This document shows, piece by piece, positions 31,460-38,244 of a DNA stretch of 42,741 bases (its first letter is position 1; the number at the start of each line of letters is the position of its first letter). The stretch lies in the IMG/VR virus record IMGVR_UViG_3300042543_000165, positions 1 to 42,741 of that record; one strand, given 5' to 3'. The notes below the pieces were generated by a model. That model was not told the origin of the DNA. It worked only from the letters and a program-made list of their open reading frames with translations, and ran no database searches. A program made the position numbers and the translations under genes. Source of the stretch: a virus.

Positions 31460-32486
31460 CCCAGCAGTGCAAGCACGCAGCCCGAAGCCAGTGCTTGCCA
31501 ACGTCAGGCTTGGTGACGGTTTTCTATCCGGCACCGATCTTGAAGTGCGCATTGACTCTGCCGTGGACTACCACGGTGAGCCGATGCTTCTGCCCCACGG
31601 TCGCCTGACGGCGATTTTGAGCGCCGCTGGTGGCGACACGGTGACGCTTGACCATCAAGGCACGTCCTGCATCGTGCGGGCCGGCAACGGAACGTGGACG
31701 CTTCCTGTGGAAGACGCCGCGGAGTTCCCGACGTGGGCGACTGAAAACGCCAAGCCTGTGACGCGACTGCCTGCGGATCAGTTCGTCAGAGCGGTGCGTG
31801 GCACCGTGTTCGCGGCTGATGCTGAGTCCAGCCGCTACGCGCTTGGCGCAGTGCTGGTCGAAGTAAAAGGCGAAACGGTCAGCCTTGTTGCTACCGACGG
31901 CCGGCGACTGTGCCTGTGCGAGATCGAACACGACCTGGCGGTTGATGACTCGCAGACGCTCGTTCCTAGCAAGGTCATGGCGATTGTGGGCCGCATCGCA
32001 TCCGCAGCCGGTGATGACTCCGTTCAGCTGGAAGCGACCGGCAACGAACTGGTTGCGACCATCGGCGGAACGACGGTCACGGCAAGGCTCATGGACGGAC
32101 GTTTCCCAAGGTGGCGGGACGTGATCCCGGCGACTGAGGCCGAGCCAACGACAGTGCAGGCAGCGGAACTGTTGTCCGCGACCAGGGCGGCGGCAATCGT
32201 CACCAGCGAGCAGTCGAAGGGCGTGCAATACACGTTCACCAAGGACGGTCTGCACCTACACGGTCAGTCGGCCGAAGCCGGTGAGTCGTCCGTAACGTGC
32301 GACATCGTTGAGTTTGGAAAGGCGTGCAGCGTCAAGCTGGACCCGACATTCGTCCGTGAATGGCTACAAGGGCTTCCCGCAGACGGTGAACCCACAGTGA
32401 GCGTCCAGGCGACGGACGCTCAATCGGCTGTCGTCATGCGAACTGACACATTTACCGGCGTCATCATGCCACTGGCGGTGGACTGA
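31371..32486 (+). CDS. dnaN: DNA polymerase III beta subunit (sliding clamp)
   Basis: 371 residues from ATG 31371 with GAAAGGA at 31356-31362. It has the triplicated clamp layout. Recognisable DnaN blocks include GFLSGTDLEVRIDSAVDYHG in domain 1, RYALGAVLVEVKGETVSLVA TDGRRL in domain 2, DGRFPRWRDVIP, and a C-terminus VVMRTDTFTGVIMPLAVD close to the bacterial consensus. The phage has no recognisable DNA polymerase, so the clamp probably recruits host Pol III or the phage initiator. It is in the replication module between the LexA-like and RusA genes. Confidence 0.88.
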   Translation: MATATKERRGKNTGTALNAAELKAALATVSPAVQARSPKPVLANVRLGDGFLSGTDLEVRIDSAVDYHGEPMLLPHGRLTAILSAAGGDTVTLDHQGTSCIVRAGNGTWTLPVEDAAEFPTWATENAKPVTRLPADQFVRAVRGTVFAADAESSRYALGAVLVEVKGETVSLVATDGRRLCLCEIEHDLAVDDSQTLVPSKVMAIVGRIASAAGDDSVQLEATGNELVATIGGTTVTARLMDGRFPRWRDVIPATEAEPTTVQAAELLSATRAAAIVTSEQSKGVQYTFTKDGLHLHGQSAEAGESSVTCDIVEFGKACSVKLDPTFVREWLQGLPADGEPTVSVQATDAQSAVVMRTDTFTGVIMPLAVD

Positions 32487-32791
32487 TGGAGTACAGCGTC
32501 AACGACGTGCGCAGGCTGTGGGTTCAAGGGCTGCACGTCAGGGACATTGCCAAGCAGTTGAATGTGACGTCTGCGGTGATTTATCGACTCAAGACGGTGC
32601 ATAAATTCCCGAGGCGTCAGCGGGTGTGCTTGCGCGAGGGCAAAGACCCAACACCCCAAGAGATCCAGCAGCGTGCTGCGGAGATCAGGGCACGACACCT
32701 TGAGCGATTGCGTAGCGAAGATTCCGTTGCGACCACCAATCGGCTGTCGCATGAGAAACGGCGAGCCGGAACGGCTTGCCATGGCCTGTAG
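32486..32791 (+). CDS. HTH protein
   Basis: 101 residues, sharing one base with the dnaN stop (TGATG). The N-terminal half (SVNDVRRLWVQGLHVRDIAK) and QLNVTSAVIYRLKTVHKFPR is a clear helix-turn-helix. The second half is basic and helical (PTPQEIQQRAAEIRARHLER). It could be a transcription regulator or, less likely, a small terminase-type protein. None of the other genes before the large terminase looks like a small subunit. Confidence 0.6.
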   Translation: MEYSVNDVRRLWVQGLHVRDIAKQLNVTSAVIYRLKTVHKFPRRQRVCLREGKDPTPQEIQQRAAEIRARHLERLRSEDSVATTNRLSHEKRRAGTACHGL

Positions 32792-32814
32792 TGTTTCGTT
32801 GGTTCGTTTTTATG

Positions 32815-32824
32815 CCCCCCCCCC
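32815..32824 (+). other. Run of 10 cytosines followed by GGG
   Basis: The longest homopolymer in the window lies in the 32792-32850 spacer. It could be a real regulatory tract or a length error; the adjoining genes do not cross it. Confidence 0.6.
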
Positions 32825-32850
32825 GGGTCTTTTTTACGAAAGGATTCGTA

Positions 32851-33150
32851 ATGCGTTTTCCTTACGGATTGATTTTTGCGGTGCTGTTGGCAACGGTCGC
32901 CAATGCTGAAACGGTCGTCGTCACGCGGCGCCCAGTGATCGTGACGGCGCAAGACCACGCTGTTGTTCTGGCGCGTCGCGGCACGTTGGTTCACAGCAGC
33001 TGCGGTCAAACGGAAGGCATAGGCTGCGGGCCAACGATTGAGTCTGCACGCCGCAACTGTTGTTTCTTCGGCCAGCGGCAGATCGTGGAAGAAGGCGTGG
33101 CGTACTCGCCGGCCACGCGCCGCTGGTTCGCTGTGATTCGTTACCGCTGA
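32851..33150 (+). CDS. Secreted Cys-containing protein
   Basis: 99 residues from ATG 32851 with GAAAGGA at 32838-32844. The N-terminus RFPYGLIFAVLLATVANA is a signal peptide with a probable cleavage after ANA. The mature part (SCGQTEGIGCGPTIESARRN), then CCFFGQRQIVEEGVAYSP and WFAVIRY has four cysteines and resembles small exported proteins of planctomycete-type genomes (not verified). A secreted product expressed in the early region could be a moron or superinfection factor. Confidence 0.6.
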   Translation: MRFPYGLIFAVLLATVANAETVVVTRRPVIVTAQDHAVVLARRGTLVHSSCGQTEGIGCGPTIESARRNCCFFGQRQIVEEGVAYSPATRRWFAVIRYR

Positions 33151-33161
33151 TCGACAAGGTC

Positions 33162-33222
33162 GCCGCCCTGTCCGCTGGTGCATCAGCGGTGCAATAGCTT
33201 CCGCACGGAGGCACAGGGCGGC
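33162..33222. other. Possible structured RNA (three-way junction) in spacer
   Basis: Outer stem GCCGCCCTGT / ACAGGGCGGC (33162-33171, 33213-33222) encloses a hairpin CCGCTG / CAGCGG (33172-33189) and a second CTTCC / GGAGG hairpin near 33198-33211. This could be a structured leader, terminator or small RNA. No long T tract follows. Confidence 0.4.
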
Positions 33223-33260
33223 CACCAGTCGAGCGTTTTCAATTTTCCAGAAAGTGAGAA

Positions 33261-33497
33261 ATGCCAGACATCGTCCAGCGTCTCCGCGACCGTTCGTTCT
33301 CCAGCAAGGTCCGCGACCCGTTGGTGGAGGAGGCCGCAGACGAGATTGAGCTGATGCGGCTCACCGAAGCGGAGCGGGAGGCGATTGGGCGAGGGATAGA
33401 CCGTCTTGTCGGCGTTGAAGATATTTCGGCTCACGCCGGAACGGCAGACGATGCAGCCGCCTGCACGCTGCGCGGCCTGCTTGATCGTCTTGCTTGA
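33261..33497 (+). CDS. Small early protein of unknown function
   Basis: 78 residues, ATG 33261 with AAAGTGAG just upstream. Helical and acidic (PDIVQRLRDRSFSSKVRDPL, EEAADEIELMRLTEAEREAI). Short proteins with this DPLVEEAADEIE start are often seen in phage early regions. Function unknown. Confidence 0.55.
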   Translation: MPDIVQRLRDRSFSSKVRDPLVEEAADEIELMRLTEAEREAIGRGIDRLVGVEDISAHAGTADDAAACTLRGLLDRLA

Positions 33498-33518
33498 CAC
33501 GTTCACCATGCTTCGTGC

Positions 33519-33668
33519 ATGGCACCGTGGCTCATAGCACTGACAGGCGGCATCTATCTGATCGTTGCGGCTGATCTCGCCGCGCACGGCAAGCTAGGGC
33601 TTGCGCTGGCATACCTTGGTTACGCCTTTGCCAACGTCGGCTTGTACCTCGCAGCGAGGGCAAGTTGA
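33519..33668 (+). CDS. 49-residue membrane protein overlapping rusA start
   Basis: ATG 33519 to TGA 33668. The protein (APWLIALTGGIYLIVAADLA), then AHGKLGLALAYLGYAFANVG and LYLAARAS has two hydrophobic helices. Its stop overlaps the TTG start of rusA (TTGA), which argues for translational coupling and hence a real gene. Confidence 0.55.
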   Translation: MAPWLIALTGGIYLIVAADLAAHGKLGLALAYLGYAFANVGLYLAARAS

Positions 33669-34084
33669 AAACGCTGACGTTCACAGTTCCTGGCGACCCT
33701 GTGCCACAACCACGCCACAAGATCACTGCGCGTGGGCCTTTCGCGCACGCCTACATACCCAAGGGCCATGCGATTCACGCCTATAGGGCCGCAATAGCAA
33801 AGGCTGCGATTGAAGCAGGGGCTACGCCAACAGATGCCGAGCCACTGACGCTTGTGCTAGTGCTGCAGTTTGAGCGTCCCAAATCGCATTGGAACAAGTC
33901 CGGTTTGAAGAAGAACGCACCGAAGTTGCCAAGGCCAGACGTCAGCAACTGCATCAAAGGGATTGAAGACGCTCTGAATGGAGTTGCGTGGCACGACGAT
34001 CAGCAGGTTGCGACTGTGATTGCAAGGAAACAATTTGGAAATGAAGCAATGACAGTCGTGAAGATTGAGTGCGAAAATGCCTAG
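33665..34084 (+). CDS. rusA: RusA-like Holliday junction resolvase
   Basis: 139 residues from TTG 33665, with GAGGG just upstream; the codon overlaps the previous stop. It starts TFTVPGDPVPQPRHKITA. The core PKLPRPDVSNCIKGIEDALN, then GVAWHDDQQVATV carries the RusA pattern: Asp of PDVSN and the DD pair of HDDQQV as metal ligands, and Lys of IKG. It resolves branched replication intermediates before packaging. Last gene of the early operon. Confidence 0.88.
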   Translation: MKTLTFTVPGDPVPQPRHKITARGPFAHAYIPKGHAIHAYRAAIAKAAIEAGATPTDAEPLTLVLVLQFERPKSHWNKSGLKKNAPKLPRPDVSNCIKGIEDALNGVAWHDDQQVATVIARKQFGNEAMTVVKIECENA

Positions 34085-34382
34085 AAAACAAGTGCGAAAC
34101 GAATGCGAAGTGCGAGAAAGCCTACAAAAACAGGGCAAAACAAAGTCAAGAAAATTGAAATGAACAAGCCGAAATGGCATGATGCGAAAAGGCCTATTTT
34201 TATTGTGTTTTCGTGATGTCACGTTCAAAAAAGCCTATAAAACAAGGCCAAAACGCACTGTTGCAAAATGCTACACCCCAGCCAGGGGGGGGTGGGGTTG
34301 GGTGGGTCCTTCCAGCCTAAATCGGCGGAAGCCTCACCGGCGAGCCTCCCTAAAATCGCGCGTTTTTTAGCCCATACTGACC
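34085..34382. promoter_or_regulatory. 298-base noncoding region before terminase; candidate packaging/promoter region
   Basis: AT-rich compared with the rest. Two 25-base direct repeats that differ slightly lie at 34117-34141 and 34230-34254 (both start AAAGCCTA and end with AAAAC). TGCGAA-type repeats are at 34092-34110, and the G-quadruplex motif is at 34285-34306. There is no convincing gene. Its place directly upstream of the large terminase makes cos/pac or the late promoter likely locations. Confidence 0.5.
34285..34306 (+). other. G-quadruplex motif (G8-T-G4-TT-G3-T-G3)
   Basis: Four G runs are separated by loops of 1, 2 and 1 bases, a textbook intramolecular quadruplex. Located 77 bases before the terminase start. 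It may act in packaging initiation or late transcription. Confidence 0.6.
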
Positions 34383-36482
34383 ATGGCAGTTCGAGCAGAC
34401 CAGAAAAAACGCACTGACGCAGCCAAGGCCCGCTATGACGACATCAAGCGCAGGACCGGGGAACGCTCGCGCATGGTCGGCGCCGCCGGCCGCGACATCG
34501 GCTCCATACCGCCGGTCAAAGACAAGAAACGGCGCGAGTCCTGCCGCAATGATTTCCGCAAGTTCTGCGAGACATACGGCGGCGAATCCTTCCCGCTGGC
34601 GTGGTCTGCGGACCACCTGACGGCGATAGGCAAGATTGAAGGCGCGGTCCTGCGCGGCGAGTTGTTTGCATTCGCCATGCCCCGTGGTTCCGGCAAATCC
34701 ACGCTCTGCGAATGGGCATGCCTTTGGGCCATGCTTTACGGGCATCGGCCTTTCGTGATGCTCATTGGCTCGGACCAGGCGATTGCCTGCCAGATGCTGG
34801 ACAGCATCAAGAGCCACCTTGAGCAAAACGACCTGCTGCTGGAAGACTTCCCGTCAGCCGCCTTCCCAGTGCGGGCGCTGGAAGGGATCACGGCCCGCGC
34901 TCGGGGGCAGACCTCTGCCGGTGAGCCTACGCACATCGAGTGGACCGCCGACCAGATCACGCTGCCATGGGTTGCCAAGGCGGAATCGGCCGGCGCCTGC
35001 GTGCGTGTCGCGGGGATCACGGGCCGCATCCGTGGCATCAAGCACACCCGCCCAGACGGCAAGACGGTGCGACCATCGCTGGTGCTGATTGACGACCCGC
35101 AGACGGACGAATCAGCCGGTAGCCCTGCCCAGTGCGCCACGCGGGAAAAGATCCTGTCAGGTGCGATCCTTGGCCTTGCCGGGCCGGGCGCGAAAATCGC
35201 CGGGCTCACGACCATCACGGTGATCCGTCCCGATGACCTGGCCGACCGCCTGCTTGATCGGTCAAAGCATCCATCGTGGCAGGGCGAGCGGACGAAGCTG
35301 GTCTACGAATGGCCGACTGCGGAAGAACTCTGGAGCCAGTACGCAGAACTGCGGCGCGAGGGTCAGCGGAACGGGACCGGGACAGCCGCGGCGGACGACT
35401 TCTACCGTGCAAACCAAACTGCCATGGATTCCGGAGCGCGCGTGGCGTGGCCGGAACGGCGGAACGCGGACGAGTTGTCCGCGATCCATCACGCTTGGAA
35501 CCTGCGGATTGACCGTGGTGAATCGGCTTTCATGGCCGAGTACCAGAATCAGCCGCTTGCCGATGACATAGCCAGTGACAAGCTGGACAAGCGGTCGCTG
35601 GCGTTGCGGGCAACCAACGTGGAACGTGGCGTTGTGCCGCTTGACCACCAGACGCTGACAGCGTTCGTGGACGTGCAAGAAAAGTTGTTGTTCTGGCTGG
35701 TGGCTTCGTGGAACCAGTCCTTTGGTGGTCACGTGGTGGCCTACGGCACCTACCCTGACCAGGCGTCATCGTTCTTTGAGGCCAAGCACGCCAAGCGGAC
35801 GCTAGCCCTAGCGGCAAAGGGCGCTGGTTTCGAGGCGGCACTACACGCTGGGCTGGAGGCCGTTACGCAGCTGCTACTGGGCCGGGACTGGAAGCGCGAG
35901 GACGGCGCCGCCATGCGGATCGGCCAGCTGATGATTGACGCCAACTGGGGACAGAGTACGTCCACCGTGCGGACGTTCTGCCGCCGGTCGCCGTTTGCTG
36001 GCAGCGTGCTGCCTAGCCACGGCAAGGGCATCGGCGCTTCAAGCCAGCCGATTGGCGAAAAGAAGGGGCGTGGCGACCGCATCGGAATCAACTGGAAAGT
36101 TGGGCAAATATCCGAAGGTCAGCGGTCGTGCCTCTATGACACCAACTATTGGAAGACGTTCTGCGCCGCCCGTCTGCGGTTGCAGCTAGGCGATCCAGAA
36201 GCCATTGCGTTCCACGCTGGTGACCATGAATTGCTGTTTGAACACCTGACAGCTGAATACCCAGTTCGGACCGAAGCACGTGGCCGAGTCGTGGACGAAT
36301 GGAAAATGGCTGGCCGTGACAACCACTGGCTGGACTGTCTGGTTGGTGCCGCTGTGTCTGCGTCGATTGCGGGTGTGCAGCCGGTGGCTACAGAGGCTGG
36401 CGGACGACGGCGCCGGAAGGTTGAGATTCCTGCCAGCGGTTCCGGCAAGCGCGTCATCACGCTGAAGCGGCTTGGCACGTAG
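34383..36482 (+). CDS. terL: Large terminase subunit
   Basis: 699 residues. After an N-terminal helical region, the ATPase has Walker A PRGSGKST at about residues 99-106 and Walker B LVLIDDPQ, followed by TTITV-type coupling residues. The nuclease part begins near residue 420 with AFVDVQEK (first Asp), then MIDANWGQS (second Asp) and GRDNHWLDCLVGAA (third Asp), the RNase H-like layout. It cuts and packages DNA. No recognisable small subunit lies beside it. The ATG has no strong ribosome site. Coding begins downstream of the noncoding 34085-34382 region. Confidence 0.93.
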   Translation: MAVRADQKKRTDAAKARYDDIKRRTGERSRMVGAAGRDIGSIPPVKDKKRRESCRNDFRKFCETYGGESFPLAWSADHLTAIGKIEGAVLRGELFAFAMPRGSGKSTLCEWACLWAMLYGHRPFVMLIGSDQAIACQMLDSIKSHLEQNDLLLEDFPSAAFPVRALEGITARARGQTSAGEPTHIEWTADQITLPWVAKAESAGACVRVAGITGRIRGIKHTRPDGKTVRPSLVLIDDPQTDESAGSPAQCATREKILSGAILGLAGPGAKIAGLTTITVIRPDDLADRLLDRSKHPSWQGERTKLVYEWPTAEELWSQYAELRREGQRNGTGTAAADDFYRANQTAMDSGARVAWPERRNADELSAIHHAWNLRIDRGESAFMAEYQNQPLADDIASDKLDKRSLALRATNVERGVVPLDHQTLTAFVDVQEKLLFWLVASWNQSFGGHVVAYGTYPDQASSFFEAKHAKRTLALAAKGAGFEAALHAGLEAVTQLLLGRDWKREDGAAMRIGQLMIDANWGQSTSTVRTFCRRSPFAGSVLPSHGKGIGASSQPIGEKKGRGDRIGINWKVGQISEGQRSCLYDTNYWKTFCAARLRLQLGDPEAIAFHAGDHELLFEHLTAEYPVRTEARGRVVDEWKMAGRDNHWLDCLVGAAVSASIAGVQPVATEAGGRRRRKVEIPASGSGKRVITLKRLGT

Positions 36483-36529
36483 CCACACCCCCTGCCGGTG
36501 AGCATTGCCATTCGTCTACCGTCGCCGGT
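36480..36529 (+). promoter_or_regulatory. Spacer with TAGCCACACCCCCT motif before head genes
   Basis: The stop and following bases repeat the 7353-7366 spacer exactly for 14 bases and share the layout of 19861-19909. Possible late promoter for the head module. Confidence 0.35.
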
Positions 36530-36739
36530 ATGAGCGACGAACTGCGCGACAAGATTTCCGAGACGGCCCAAGGCCCGAAGCGCGTCCGTACTGATGCGGG
36601 CGAAGTCGAGTCGCAATCCCTGGCGGACATGATCGAGGCCGACAAGTACCTGTCTGGCAAGACCGCCGCAACGTCGTCTGCCACCAACACGCGGCGTGGA
36701 TTGCGGTTCAACAAGCTGGTTCCGCCAGGGACGATCTGA
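36530..36739 (+). CDS. Small head-tail connector-like (gpW-type) protein
   Basis: 69 residues between terminase and portal, where gpW-type or similar small proteins lie in lambda-like genomes. The sequence (SDELRDKISETAQGPKRVRT, VESQSLADMIEADKYLSGKT) ends RRGLRFNKLVPPGTI, resembling short connector proteins. Assignment rests mainly on position and size. It is immediately followed by the portal start. Confidence 0.5.
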   Translation: MSDELRDKISETAQGPKRVRTDAGEVESQSLADMIEADKYLSGKTAATSSATNTRRGLRFNKLVPPGTI

Positions 36740-38188
36740 ATGGGTCTGTTCGGCAACCTCTGGGCCAAATCGAAGCCGGCGGCGCAGCCGATGCCCGTGC
36801 GCGTCCGCGCGAAGTTCGACGCCGCGGAGAAGGGCGACGACTACCGGCACTGGGCTGCGGCGGATGCATTCGCTGCGGACGCTGCACTGTCGCCAAACGT
36901 GCGGCGGACGCTGCGGAACCGCGCCCGTTACGAACGCCAAAACAACTCTTGGCTGGCGGGCATTTCCGGCAGCGTGGCGGCAAGTCTGATCGGCACCGGG
37001 CCGCGGCTGCAGCTGGACACTGGCGATGCTGAAAGCGACCGCGCGATAGAGCGGCTGTTTTTCGATTGGTCGTGGTCAATCGACCTGCCGGCGAAGCTGC
37101 GGACGATGCGCGAGGCGCTGGTCGTGGATGGCGAAGCGTTCGCGCTGATGATTTCCAATCCTCGCCTGCCGGGCGTGCAACTCGACGTGCGGCTTGTCGA
37201 AGCCGAAATGGTGGCAACGCCGACCGAGTTGATGTCGCAGACGATCACGCCGGAAGGGAACATAGTTGACGGCTTGGAGTTCGACGCAATCGGCAACGTC
37301 ATTGCGTACCAAGTGCTGAACTTCCATCCCGGCAGCAACTACCGCGTCAATAACCTGCAGTTCCAGCGGGTGCCCGCCAACCAAATGGCGCACTGGTTCC
37401 GCGCCCAGCGGCCGGGTCAGCATCGTGGCATTCCCGAAGTAGCGCCGGCTTTGAAGCTGTTCGGGCAGCTGCGCCGCTACACCGACGCCGTGATCGCCGC
37501 GGCTGAGACTGCCGCCGACTTCGCCGCTTTCCTCCACAGCAATTCGCCTGCCGCCGAGGTTGACGAAGTGACGGCGTTTGCAGAGATGCCCATCGAAAAG
37601 CGGTCGATGGTGACGCTGCCGGAAGGCTGGGACATTTCGCAACTGCGGGCGGAACAGCCCACCACGCAGTACCCGGCGTTCGTCAAGCAGATTCTCAACG
37701 AGATCGCCCGCTGCCTGCAGATCCCGTTCAACGTCGCCGCGCTCAATTCGTCGGAATACAACTACGCATCCAGCCGCATGGACTGGCAGATTGCTGGCAT
37801 GCACGAGCGCGTTGACCGTGACCAGCTAGAGCGTGTCCTGCTCGACCGCCTGCTTGCGGCGTGGGTCAACGAAGCGAGCCTGGCCGGCGTGCTGCCCGGC
37901 GCCCTGCCGCCGTTCTCCGAATGGAACTGGTCGTGGCAGTGGGACGGCAAGGATCACGTGGACCCGGCCAAGGAAGCCACGGCGTCAGAAACGCGGCTGC
38001 GAACGCACACCACCACGCTGGCGGCTGAATACGCCAAGCAAGGCAAGCAGTGGGACGTTGAGTTGCGGCAGCGTGCTGCTGAAGTGGCGCTGATGAACGA
38101 ACTTGGCCTGTTCGTGGATTTCACGCCCGAAACGAACTACGGCGGAACGCTGGACGAAAACGGCCAGCCGCAGGGAGCCGACGCATGA
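36740..38188 (+). CDS. Lambda-type phage portal protein
   Basis: 482 residues. It matches the lambda gpB group: RRTLRNRARYERQNNSWLAG, then SLIGTGPRLQL, MREALVVDGEAFALMISNPR, HWFRAQRPGQHRGIPEVAPA and SSEYNYASSRMDWQIAGMHE. It forms the dodecameric DNA entry ring at the capsid vertex. Coupled to a tiny ORF by ATGA. Confidence 0.9.
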   Translation: MGLFGNLWAKSKPAAQPMPVRVRAKFDAAEKGDDYRHWAAADAFAADAALSPNVRRTLRNRARYERQNNSWLAGISGSVAASLIGTGPRLQLDTGDAESDRAIERLFFDWSWSIDLPAKLRTMREALVVDGEAFALMISNPRLPGVQLDVRLVEAEMVATPTELMSQTITPEGNIVDGLEFDAIGNVIAYQVLNFHPGSNYRVNNLQFQRVPANQMAHWFRAQRPGQHRGIPEVAPALKLFGQLRRYTDAVIAAAETAADFAAFLHSNSPAAEVDEVTAFAEMPIEKRSMVTLPEGWDISQLRAEQPTTQYPAFVKQILNEIARCLQIPFNVAALNSSEYNYASSRMDWQIAGMHERVDRDQLERVLLDRLLAAWVNEASLAGVLPGALPPFSEWNWSWQWDGKDHVDPAKEATASETRLRTHTTTLAAEYAKQGKQWDVELRQRAAEVALMNELGLFVDFTPETNYGGTLDENGQPQGADA

Positions 38189-38244
38189 ACTGGCTCGGCA
38201 TCTACGAAACCGACGACATCGACACCGTCTGGGAGTTTGATTGA
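38185..38244 (+). CDS. Translationally coupled micro-ORF between portal and capsid genes
   Basis: 19 residues (MNWLGIYETDDIDTVWEFD). ATG overlaps the portal stop (ATGA) and the stop shares a base with the capsid ATG (TGATG). It may simply couple translation of the capsid gene, or be a small capsid accessory. Confidence 0.4.
   Translation: MNWLGIYETDDIDTVWEFD

Noticed and set aside
32486-32791. HTH gene as small terminase subunit
   Set aside because: Far from the large subunit and separated by five early genes; the HTH alone is not specific.
34351-34375. CTAAAA / TTTTAG hairpin before terminase as terminator
   Set aside because: Only 6 A-T pairs with a long loop; too weak to call.
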